DNA of 64,000 nucleotides, taken from Salinicola tamaricis (GTDB taxonomy: Bacteria > Pseudomonadota > Gammaproteobacteria > Pseudomonadales > Halomonadaceae). This document shows positions 33,478 through 41,604 of this stretch, in pieces; within the stretch, counting starts at the first letter, position 1; each line of letters opens with the position of its first letter. Under the pieces are notes generated by a model. That model was not told the origin of the DNA, did no database searches, and was given only the letters and a program-made list of their open reading frames with translations. The stretch spans positions 1,550,001 through 1,614,000 of the forward strand of contig NZ_CP023559.1 of NCBI RefSeq assembly GCF_003006155.1. The letters are read 5' to 3'. Both the position numbers and the translations under genes were made by a program.

Positions 33478-34494
33478 ATGAATCTAGTACACTTTCCGAG
33501 TCGGTGCGACGAGAAGTCAGTTTTTGAGTTTTGCTCCGAGGTTGAATCCCACTCTGGCAGTGAAATCGTCACCATAGAATTCTCGTCTATGGGGCGAATT
33601 GAGCCATTCACGATGGTTTATATTGCGAACCGAATCCGTGACTTCAATAGGAGCAACCGAGGAACCATAGTCAGGTGCCGTGGCTTTCAAGAAAAAGACT
33701 ACGCCGCGAACATGGCGTTCTTCCGAGCCTTTGGGCTCAAGCACGGGAGAGAGCCTAGCGAGGTGCCGGGAAACGATCGATTTGTTCCGTTCACCATCCT
33801 GAGAACACAGACGATCGTTGACGAGGCATCCCGAGAGTGGGAGGTCCCTCAGGAAATTGTTGAGCGTCGTGCGGAGCACTTGGCGACGGTGCTGTCTCGG
33901 AACGAGTCGGATAACCTGCTGGATGCCCTGACGTTCTCGATTCGGGAGATAATGAGAAACGTCGTTGAGCATAGCGGATCAAAGGCCATCGAGTACTGCG
34001 CGCAGTACTGGCCAACGTACCACCGCGTAGAGATCGCAATACTAGACAATGGTATGGGCCTGAAGGATTCACTTTCTTCAAACCCATACGTCGAGGTGGA
34101 ATGCGACTCGGACGCAATTCAGCAGGCACTGATGCCGGCCATATCCAGCAAGAATTACGCTGGAGCAAGAATCAATACAAAAGACCCTTGGCACAACTCG
34201 GGATTCGGCTTGTACATGAGCAACCGGATCTGCAGGTTGGGCGGAAGCTTCCTGATATGCAGCGGCGACCACGCTATAAGGCTGGATGAGAGCGGAAAGG
34301 AACATATAGACATCGGACACCACTGCCCAGGGACCGCTGTAAGGATGGTTCTAAATACAAGAAAGTTAGCCTCACTCAGCGGGATGTTGCAGCAGTTCCG
34401 CTCGGAAGGGTATGAAGTAGCTAGACAGATAAAAGGCGTTGGTGTTTACGCGGCCTCGGCGGCGTCCCAGATGCTATCACGGGACTTTCAATAG
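33478..34494 (+). CDS. Cassette-encoded STAS-like + GHKL ATPase domain protein
   Basis: The 338-residue protein has two parts. Residues 1-95 resemble a STAS-like domain (IVTIEFSSMGRIEPFTMVYI). Residues 140-310 form a GHKL/HATPase fold: N-box SIREIMRNVVEHSGS, G1 box ILDNGMGL and G2 box NSGFGLYMSNRI. There is no H-box or kinase dimerisation helix, so it is not a classical sensor kinase. It could be an anti-sigma-type kinase or a nucleotide-dependent switch. The gene is flanked by an integron core site and an attC. Function unknown; phage defence or stress response are possibilities only. Confidence 0.8.
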   Translation: MNLVHFPSRCDEKSVFEFCSEVESHSGSEIVTIEFSSMGRIEPFTMVYIANRIRDFNRSNRGTIVRCRGFQEKDYAANMAFFRAFGLKHGREPSEVPGNDRFVPFTILRTQTIVDEASREWEVPQEIVERRAEHLATVLSRNESDNLLDALTFSIREIMRNVVEHSGSKAIEYCAQYWPTYHRVEIAILDNGMGLKDSLSSNPYVEVECDSDAIQQALMPAISSKNYAGARINTKDPWHNSGFGLYMSNRICRLGGSFLICSGDHAIRLDESGKEHIDIGHHCPGTAVRMVLNTRKLASLSGMLQQFRSEGYEVARQIKGVGVYAASAASQMLSRDFQ

Positions 34495-34535
34495 TCGCCC
34501 TTGCCTAGTTACCGCCGTCTCAGCGATGACTGAGA

Positions 34536-34614
34536 GCCTAACCATGAGTTCGAGTCCGACCGTTGGGAAGCCGCGCGGCGGCTTCCCAACGGCGGCTCAA
34601 CTCAAACGTTATAC
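34536..34614 (+). repeat. attC recombination site (59-base element) of an integron cassette
   Basis: The 79-bp element starts with GCCTAAC (RYYYAAC) and ends with GTTATAC. Its halves are imperfectly complementary: the outer TGAGTT/AACTCA arms with an unpaired base, and an inner perfect 14-bp stem (CGTTGGGAAGCCGC at 34561-34574 with 34578-34591) around a 3-nt loop. This is the folded architecture recognised by integron integrases. With the GTTAGAC at 33459 it delimits a 1149-bp cassette. Confidence 0.85.
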
Positions 34615-34629
34615 CCCTTGAGAAGCCGT

Positions 34630-35487
34630 ATGGATGAATCTAAGCGTATAAAGAAACTTCGCCGTGAGATGGTCAATGTAATTCCGAAATTCCCGAACAA
34701 TCTGAAAACTAAAGAAAAGCTTGAACAAGAGTCCTTGACTACGCTGCTGGTCCATTATCTCAATTGGGTGAGTCGGTACATTTCTGTTAAGCCAAGAAGA
34801 ATCACTATTGAACCAACAGTAACTTCTGATTCACGCTGGAAAGCACTCAAGTCAAATGTTGAAGCGTTGCTCGCGAAAGCTCATGATGGCGAAAATCTAT
34901 GTCCAAATCTCTCTATACAGCCAAGTACCAGGGGCTATACTCCTGCAGCTTCAGAAAAAGGGCCGGACGTAGATAGGTGGGAAGATAAAGACCTTTTGCT
35001 AAATGCGATGGGGTTTCATCATTTTCACTTAGGTACGAAAATCGAAGCGGCTGGTTACGCTGAAAGAACGGATGAATTGTTGTTTGCCCGAGTAACACGC
35101 GAGGAGTTTGTAGCCATAGGTATTTTTGATCACACCGTTTTTGAACCAACTGGCGACGACATGAGTGTTGAAAGAAAACGCCTATGGGAAATGTTCGGTG
35201 AGAATACAACTTGTGGGGTTCCGCCCGGATCAGTTGTGATGCCATCTCCCATCGCGACTTCAGGGCATCCTATTCACCTCGTGAGCACCGCCCAAGAATA
35301 TGCACGGTTTATACGTGAAATCGACCCCAAATTGGATGATCGTGATTTCGTAGAGGGTCTATACCAAGACGCATGTTTCGAAAAACCTAAAAGCCCTAAT
35401 CTGAGTTGGGCGCTTAATTTTTCCGATCTTGGCATTCATGAAAAAAAATCTAACCATCTGTTTGTAGTGCGCAGAGGGTTCAACTAA
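34630..35487 (+). CDS. Unrecognised protein with MGFHHFHLG motif, directly behind attC
   Basis: From the ATG at 34630 the protein is 285 residues; a TTG at 34618 would add four. The gene is AT-rich, with codon use unlike the chromosome. The central segment DKDLLLNAMGFHHFHLGTKI followed by TDELLFARVTREEFVAIGIF looks like a conserved core, and the HxFHL histidines could be catalytic or metal-binding. No signal peptide or membrane helix. I do not recognise the family. It starts within 20 bp of the attC core, as a second cassette would, but no second attC is seen after it. Confidence 0.7.
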   Translation: MDESKRIKKLRREMVNVIPKFPNNLKTKEKLEQESLTTLLVHYLNWVSRYISVKPRRITIEPTVTSDSRWKALKSNVEALLAKAHDGENLCPNLSIQPSTRGYTPAASEKGPDVDRWEDKDLLLNAMGFHHFHLGTKIEAAGYAERTDELLFARVTREEFVAIGIFDHTVFEPTGDDMSVERKRLWEMFGENTTCGVPPGSVVMPSPIATSGHPIHLVSTAQEYARFIREIDPKLDDRDFVEGLYQDACFEKPKSPNLSWALNFSDLGIHEKKSNHLFVVRRGFN

Positions 35488-35649
35488 TTAGAGGTATGGC
35501 AATGCCCTGCAGTCGACCCTCTTTCCACTACTTTCCTTAGATCATTCGCTCCAAACGGCCGGATGAAGGCAAACATTATCATTTTAGTGACTCTATTAAC
35601 TAAGCTCTTCGTGGATCGATTTAATAAGTACACATTTTTGGAGGATTAT

Positions 35650-36036
35650 ATGATCGTCATTTATGGCATCAAGGCGTACTTGAACCCTATCAAGGCGCAG
35701 CTGTCGGATGTCATTCATAGTTGCATGCAGGATGTTCTCGGGATGCCGGCGGGCAAGCGTGCCCATCGGTTCGTACCGCTGGACGCAGAGGATTTCTATT
35801 TTCCTGACGATAGAACGTCGGCTTACACGGTCATCGAAATCAACATGATGCAGGGGCGCTCCAAGGAGACGCAGAAGGCGCTGATCAAGGCGCTTTTCCG
35901 CCAGATAGAAGCCGAGGTCGGCATATCGCCCATCGATATTGAGATCACGCTCAAGGAGCAGCCCGCTCACTGCTGGGGATTTCGTGGCATGACCGGAGAT
36001 GAAGCGCGTGATCTACAATATTCCGTGAATGTCTGA
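35650..36036 (+). CDS. Tautomerase-family (Tautomerase_2-like) protein without the N-terminal proline
   Basis: The 128-residue protein has GGAGG 5 nt before the ATG at 35650. The pattern LSDVIHSCMQDVLGMPAGKR AHRF, FYFPDDRTSAYTVIEINMMQGRS and KALIKALFRQIEAEVGISP resembles Tautomerase_2 proteins. Members of the superfamily use Pro-1 as the catalytic base; here residue 2 is Ile (MIVIYG), so Pro-1 chemistry seems lost. It is a single gene between the cassette region and the membrane-anchored gene. Confidence 0.75.
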   Translation: MIVIYGIKAYLNPIKAQLSDVIHSCMQDVLGMPAGKRAHRFVPLDAEDFYFPDDRTSAYTVIEINMMQGRSKETQKALIKALFRQIEAEVGISPIDIEITLKEQPAHCWGFRGMTGDEARDLQYSVNV

Positions 36037-36088
36037 CGTGGCAGCTATTGCCTAGACTCATGCACGTGGAACCAACCGAGTACTGACG

Positions 36089-36634
36089 ATGGATTGGCTG
36101 ACGTTCATTTCGAGCCTTGTCAGGTCGCTGGCCTGGCCGGTGTTCGCCCTCATTCTCGCGCTTCTCTTCCGCGACCAAATTCTGCAGTTTGGATCCTTCA
36201 TCAAGAAGCTGCGGGCCGGACCCATCGAGGCTGAGTTCGAGCACGACCTCGAACAGTTGCGCTCGCTATCTCCAGGTAGGGATGACGTCGTCGGTGTGCG
36301 TGCTGGTGAAGAAGAAACTTTTCTCACCGAGCTGGCCGAGCGCCATCCCCGTACGGCGATACTGGAGGCGTGGACTCGACTGGAACGCGCGGCCCGCGCA
36401 TCGCTATCGTCACGGGAAAGCGAAGATAGTAGCCCGGGCGAGGTATCAGCGGCTCGGCTGCCGGAACTGCTGGTGCAGGCGGGTCTGATCGATCAGCCAC
36501 AGGTGACGCTGTATCATGAGCTTCGGCGTTTGCGTCGCGAGGTGGCTCGCGATCTGGAGCCGACGAAAGAGGCAGCGCAAAACTATGTCGAGTTGTGTCG
36601 CGCGCTTCAATTTCAGATCGATCACGGAGCCTAG
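36089..36634 (+). CDS. Membrane-anchored protein of unknown function
   Basis: The 181-residue protein has one N-terminal helix (SLAWPVFALILALLFRDQIL) and a cytoplasmic, charged helical part with two Arg-rich segments (LEAWTRLERAARASLSS; ELRRLRREVARDL). The second half resembles the DUF4145-like helical domains seen in some defence proteins, but the match is weak. It lies 20 bp upstream of the liuE scar at 36655. Confidence 0.6.
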   Translation: MDWLTFISSLVRSLAWPVFALILALLFRDQILQFGSFIKKLRAGPIEAEFEHDLEQLRSLSPGRDDVVGVRAGEEETFLTELAERHPRTAILEAWTRLERAARASLSSRESEDSSPGEVSAARLPELLVQAGLIDQPQVTLYHELRRLRREVARDLEPTKEAAQNYVELCRALQFQIDHGA

Positions 36635-36654
36635 AGTGGTTGGTCCATGAATGG

Positions 36655-36708
36655 CTAGCGCGCTGCCAACGCCACATCCACCTTCGACCAATTTAGCCTG
36701 CCGATTGT
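36655..36708 (-). pseudogene. liuE 3'-end fragment (scar)
   Basis: The minus strand encodes TIGRLNWSKVDVALAAR followed by TAG, matching the liuE C-terminus TIGKPNRSKVGVALTAKR at 37500-37560. It has the same orientation as liuE. It lies between the membrane-anchored gene and the methyltransferase gene, so the methyltransferase segment is flanked by two copies of the liuE end. Confidence 0.75.
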
Positions 36709-36737
36709 CAGCATCAAGATTAACTGCGGGGAATAAG

Positions 36738-37433
36738 ATGAACCAGGACGAGATCAAGGCACTGTTCGACCAGCAGGCGGCAAGCTACGACCAGCAGTGG
36801 GCCAAGACGTCACCGATTCGGAATTGTCTGCATCTGTTGCTGGGGTCGTTGTTCGCGGATTTGCCAGCGGAGGCACGAATCCTCTGTGTCGGGGTGGGGA
36901 CGGGCGATGAGCTGTTCTATCTCGCCTCACAGCATCCTGGTTGGCGTTTTACGGCCGTGGAGCCGTCGGGGCGTATGCTCGACGTCTGTCGGGAAAGGGC
37001 CGAGAAGGAAGGTGTGACGTCTCGCTGCACCTTCCATGAGGGGTATCTGGAGTCACTACCCACCGCCGAGCTACACGATGCCGCGACCTGCCTGCTCGTC
37101 TCGCAGTTCATCACGAATCTCGACGAGCGCTCCGGTTTCTTCCGTGGCATTGCCGCGAAACTCAACTCGGGTGGCATTCTCGCAAGCGCCGACCTGGCGT
37201 CAGACATCGCGTCACCCGAATATGACGTACTGCTTCACGCGTGGATGAACATGATGTCCGCGGCCGATGTCTCCGAAGAGATGATGGCGCGGATGCGCCA
37301 TGCCTATGCGCATGATGTCGGTGTGCTACCGCCAGCGCGGATTGCCTCGATCATCGAGGCAGGCGGTTTCGAACTTCCGGTGCCGTTTTTCCAGGCGGGG
37401 TTGATCCATGCATGGCTTTCCCGCCGGGCTTGA
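36738..37433 (+). CDS. Class I SAM-dependent methyltransferase
   Basis: The 231-residue protein begins MNQDEIKALFDQQAASYDQQ at 36738 with GGGGAATAAG before it. Motif I is ILCVGVGTGDELFYLA, motif II is WRFTAVEPSGRMLD, and the post-I region fits a small-molecule methyltransferase. The acceptor is unknown. It is convergent with liuE and is the last gene of the island. A copy of the liuE end precedes it, suggesting it arrived in a separate event. Confidence 0.85.
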   Translation: MNQDEIKALFDQQAASYDQQWAKTSPIRNCLHLLLGSLFADLPAEARILCVGVGTGDELFYLASQHPGWRFTAVEPSGRMLDVCRERAEKEGVTSRCTFHEGYLESLPTAELHDAATCLLVSQFITNLDERSGFFRGIAAKLNSGGILASADLASDIASPEYDVLLHAWMNMMSAADVSEEMMARMRHAYAHDVGVLPPARIASIIEAGGFELPVPFFQAGLIHAWLSRRA

Positions 37434-37496
37434 GTGAATACCCCTCTATCCTTGGAAGCGATTCCTGCAAGCCCGTGAGTTGGCTAGGGGGTTCCA

Positions 37497-38408
37497 TTAG
37501 GAAGAGGTTCGCTTCGCCGTCAGCGCCACCCCCACCTTCGACCGATTCGGCTTGCCGATGGTCTGTGTTATCCACACCCCTGTCTCTGCCAAGTTATCCA
37601 GATCCACGCCGCTGTCGATGCCGAGGCCGTTGAGCAGGTAGATCACGTCTTCCGTGGCCACGTTACCGGTGGCGCCTTTGGCGTAGGGGCAGCCGCCGAG
37701 CCCGGCGACGGCGCTGTCGATCACGCCGATGCCCTCTTCGAGCACGGCGTAGAGGTTGGCCAGTGCCTGGCCGTAGGTATCGTGGAAGTGGGCGGCGAGT
37801 TTGTCCCTGGGGATATCGCGGCCCACGGCGTCGAGCAGGCGCTTGGCCTCGAGCGGGGTGCCGACGCCGATGGTGTCGCCCAGCGAGATTTCATAGCAGC
37901 CCATCTCATAAAGCGCCCGGGAGACCTCGGCGACCCGCTGGGGGGCGACCTCGCCTTCGTAGGGGCAGCCGAGCACGCAGGAGACATAGCCGCGCACGCG
38001 CACGCCGGCTTCCCGGGCGCGTTCGATCACCGGTTCGAAGCGCGCCAGCGAATCGGCGATGGAGCAGTTGATGTTCTTGTGGGAGAACGCTTCGCTCGCT
38101 GCCGCGAAGACGGCGACCTCCTCGACACTGCACTCGAGTGCGGCTTCCAGCCCTTTGAGATTGGGTGTGAGCGCGGAGTAGACTACGCCCGGCCGGCGGC
38201 GAATGCCGGTCATTACCTCGCGGTGATCCGCCATCTGCGGCACCCATTTGGGCGAGACGAAACTCGCCGCTTCGATCCGCTTGAGCCCCGCCGCGCCGAG
38301 CCGCTCGATCAGTTCCAGCTTGGCCGCCGTGGCGATGGGTTCGGATTCGTTCTGCAGGCCATCGCGCGGGCCGACCTCTACCACACTGACTTGCTTTGGC
38401 ATCCCCAT
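37497..38408 (-). CDS. liuE: Hydroxymethylglutaryl-CoA lyase
   Basis: The 303-residue TIM-barrel protein has EVGPRDGLQNE (active-site Arg and Asp), the C-terminal signature GLGGCPYAKGATGNVATEDV with the catalytic Cys, and metal-binding His in AAHFHDTYG. It splits HMG-CoA into acetoacetate and acetyl-CoA, the last step of leucine degradation. The ATG at 38408 has GAGGAAA upstream. It is the last gene of the liuABCDE unit but is separated from liuD by the 197-bp repeat at 38421-38617. Confidence 0.93.
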   Translation of the reverse strand: MGMPKQVSVVEVGPRDGLQNESEPIATAAKLELIERLGAAGLKRIEAASFVSPKWVPQMADHREVMTGIRRRPGVVYSALTPNLKGLEAALECSVEEVAVFAAASEAFSHKNINCSIADSLARFEPVIERAREAGVRVRGYVSCVLGCPYEGEVAPQRVAEVSRALYEMGCYEISLGDTIGVGTPLEAKRLLDAVGRDIPRDKLAAHFHDTYGQALANLYAVLEEGIGVIDSAVAGLGGCPYAKGATGNVATEDVIYLLNGLGIDSGVDLDNLAETGVWITQTIGKPNRSKVGVALTAKRTSS

Positions 38409-38420
38409 CTCACTTTCCTC

Positions 38421-38617
38421 GGCTCTGTCTGAAAAATGCCTGCGCTCGCCCACACTGCGTTAAAAATTGGCTCACTGAACAACGTTCAGAACGTCCGAAG
38501 GACGGCCCGAAGGGCGAGCGGAGCGAGTCACATACTCATTTACACCCGCGTAAACTCCGCTCCTTCGCCAATTTTTGCCTTGTCTGGCCTTCGCTCGCCG
38601 ACTTTTCAGATAGAGCC
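38421..38617. repeat. MITE-like intergenic repeat, copy B (197 bp)
   Basis: The ends are GGCTCTGTCTGAAAA (38421-38435) and TTTTCAGATAGAGCC (38603-38617), inverted repeats matching at 14 of 15 positions. Internal blocks shared with copy A (25238-25409) are CTGCGCTCGCCCA, CATTTACACCC and GCCTTCGCTCG. The element abuts the liuD stop codon (38617-38619) and lies just behind the liuE ribosome-binding site, so it sits inside the operon. Confidence 0.85.
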
Positions 38618-40730
38618 TAATTCGCTTCGGCACTGGCGTCGGCGTTGGCGAACGCGAGCAGCTCATCCCCCTGCGCCACGGCGTCCCCCACCGCGACATG
38701 GAAGGCTTCCACTGCGCCGTCGGCGGGGGCGCTCAGGGTGTGCTCCATCTTCATCGCTTCCACCACCACCAGCGGCGTGCCTTTCTCCACTGTCTGGCCG
38801 GGTTCGACCAGCAGCGCCACCACGGTGCCGTGCATCGGCGCTGTCAGCTTGGCTTCGGCCTCTTGCGGCAGATGGTCGGCACGGTCGGCGCGGCGCCAGA
38901 TCAGGCGCGACTCTTGACCTGCGGCGGTGAGCACGATGGCGTCGCCCTCGCTGGCTGGGTCGAGCCGGGCGAAGAGGCGCTGGCGATGGCCATCCAGGGT
39001 GAGCGCCAGGGTGTCGTTGTCGAGACGCTGGCACTGCCCGGCGAGCCGGCTCGTCTCCTCGCCGTCGCGCTGCACTTGAAGCTGCCAGGTCGCCTGTGCT
39101 GGCTCCTGTGCCAGACCCTGAGTCAGCGCCTGGGTGGCGATCACCTCGTACGTTCCGCTGCCGTCGGTTTCCTGAAAGGCGAGACGTAGCCGGCGCGGCG
39201 CGTTGAGCCGCCAGCCGTCGCGACGTTGCCAGGGGTCGTCGGCGCGCGGTGCTCCTTTAGCAAGATGCTCCATCGCCACCAGGGCCGCGCGGGCGATATC
39301 GGCATCGGTGGCGTGGGGCGCGGCGAACAGATCGTCGTGATGATGCTCGATAAAGCGGGTATTCAGCTCGGCGGCGATGAAGTCCGGGTGGGCCACTAGA
39401 CGCTGCAGGAAGCGGCGATTGGTGGTCACGCCGCTGATATCCAGCGCGGCCAGGGCGCGGGCCATCTCCGCCAGGGCCTGGCCGCGATCCTCGCCGTGGA
39501 CGATCAGCTTGGCCAGCATCGGGTCGTAGTGCATGGTCACCGTGTCGCTGGCCTCGACGCCGCTATCCAGGCGGATGCGTCCGTGCGAATCGGCGCTCTC
39601 CAACGGCAGCGCAAAGCGCAGCAGCTTGCCGGTGGCGGGGAGGAAGTCGTTGTCCGGGTCTTCGGCGTAGAGCCGCGCTTCGATGGCGTGGCCGGTGAGC
39701 GTCAGTTCGTTCTGCGCCTTGGGCAGCGCCAGGCCGGCGGCAACCCGTAGCTGCCACTCGACCAGATCCTCGCCGCTGATCATCTCGGTGACCGGGTGCT
39801 CGACCTGCAGCCGGGTGTTCATCTCCATGAAGTAGAACGGTGAGCCGTGCTCCTGCGTGGTCTCGGCGGCGGCATCCAGCAGGAACTCCACCGTGCCGGC
39901 GCCGACATAGCCGATCTCCTGGGCGGCGCGCACGGCGGCCTCGCCCATCTCGCGGCGCAGCGCCTCGGGCAGGTTCGGCGCGGGGGCCTCTTCGAGCACC
40001 TTCTGATGGCGCCGCTGCACGCTACAGTCGCGCTCGAACAGGTAGACGCCGCCCCCGAGGCTGTCGCAGAACACCTGCACTTCGACATGGCGCGGCTGGG
40101 TCAGATACTTCTCGATCAGCATGCGCTCATCGCCGAAGGCGGCGCGGGATTCGCGGCGGCAGCCGTCGAGCGCCGCCTGGAACTCACGCTCGGACTCGAC
40201 CACCCGCATGCCCTTGCCGCCGCCACCGGCGCTGGCCTTGAGCAGCACCGGGTAGCCGATCTTGCCAGCTTCTTCCCGCAGCATGGCGTCGTCCTGCGCT
40301 TCGCCGTGATAGCCGGGTACCAGCGGTACGCCGGCGCTGGCCATGCGCGCCTTGGCCGCGGCCTTGTCGCCCATGGCGGCGATGGCGCTGGCCGGCGGCC
40401 CGATGAAGATGATTTCGGCGGCGTCGCAGGCGGCGACGAACTCGGCGTTCTCGGAGAGAAAGCCGTAGCCCGGATGGATGGCGTCGGCGCCGCTGCGCTG
40501 GGCAGCCTGGATGACCTTGTCGATGGCGAGATAGCTCTCGCCGGCCGCCGGGCCGAGGCGGATCGCTTCGTCGGCCTCGCGCACGTGGCGGGCGCGGGCG
40601 TCGGCATCCGAATAGACCGCGATGGTGCGCAGGCCGAGGCGCGCGCGGTGCGGATCACCCGGCAGGCGATCTCGCCGCGATTGGCGATCAGCACGGCGCG
40701 CAGCGGGCGGGGCGCAGTGGCGAGACTCAT
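38617..40730 (-). CDS. liuD: Methylcrotonyl-CoA carboxylase, biotin-carrying alpha subunit, frameshifted at N-terminus
   Basis: The protein of about 704 residues starts at 40730 (MSLATAPRPLRAVLIANRGE), overlapping liuC in ATGA. The biotin carboxylase domain has ASAGGGGKGMRVV, EMNTRLQVEHPVTE and related motifs. The C-terminal biotinyl domain has EAMKMEH with the biotin lysine. After ACRVIRTA the frame shifts near 40645; one restored base gives RLGLRTIAVYSDADA. It carboxylates biotin for 3-methylcrotonyl-CoA carboxylation with LiuB. Confidence 0.9.
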
Positions 40731-41553
40731 GAGCGCGGCTCCTTGTCGCCGCCGCTGGCCGCGAGCCAGGCGGGCGGGCGTTTGTCGAAGAAAGCGGCCA
40801 GCCCCTCCTGGCCTTCGGCGCTGACCCGCAGCTCGCTGATGGTGCGGCACGCGGCCTCGCGGGTGGCGTCGCTCTCCGGTTCGCGGGCGATCTGCGCGAG
40901 CAGCTCCTTGGTGGCGCGCTGGGCCTGTGGGGAGGCAGCGAGCAGGGTGTCGATCTGGCGGTCGATCTCTTCATCCAGCGCGTCGCCAGCCACCACCTGG
41001 TGCACCAGCCCCAGCTCGCGTGCGGTGGCGGCGTCGATCACCTCGGCGGTCAGCGCGTAGCGGCGCATCTGGCGGGCGCCGATGGCGCGCTGGACATAGG
41101 GCCCGACCACCGCCGGCGAGAGGCCGATCTTGACCTCGGAAAGACAGAAGCGCGCCGCCATTGATGCGATGACCAGATCGCAGCAGGCGGCCAGCCCCAC
41201 CGCGCCGCCGTAGGCCGCACCCTGCACCCGGCAGAGCGTGGGGCAGGGCAGGGTGTCTAGCCCGTGCATCAAGCGCGAGAGCTGGCGCGAGTCGGCCAGA
41301 TTGTCGTCGACGCTGTAGTCGACCATGCGCTTCATCCAGGCGAGATCCGCCCCGGCGGAGAAGTGCTTGCCGTGGGAGCCGAGCACCACCACCCGCACCT
41401 CGCCGCTCGCAGCCAGGGCGTGGAGGCGTTCGAGATGGGCGTTGAGTGCGGCGATCAAGGCGTCGTCGAAGGCGTTGTGCACCGCGGGGCGGTCCAGCGT
41501 CAGCCGCGCGACGCCGCGAGAGTCGATGTCCAGTTGGCAGTGATGGTGCTCAT
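40727..41553 (-). CDS. liuC: Methylglutaconyl-CoA hydratase (enoyl-CoA hydratase family), frameshifted at N-terminus
   Basis: The crotonase-fold protein is about 275 residues. It has HGKHFSAGADLAWMKRM (oxyanion hole), GAAYGGAVGLAACCD (second oxyanion-hole glycine) and ends at an ATGA overlap with liuD. The ATG at 41553 (MSTITANW) is out of frame with the body; one restored G near 41530 gives the join WDIDSRGVARLTLDRP. It hydrates 3-methylglutaconyl-CoA to HMG-CoA in leucine degradation. Without correction the frame runs open to 41902 through liuB. Confidence 0.88.
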
Positions 41554-41604
41554 TTAGCCGTTTCCCTCTATCCGCTAAAGGTGGCGAGCGCAGCCCCTTT
41601 AGGA

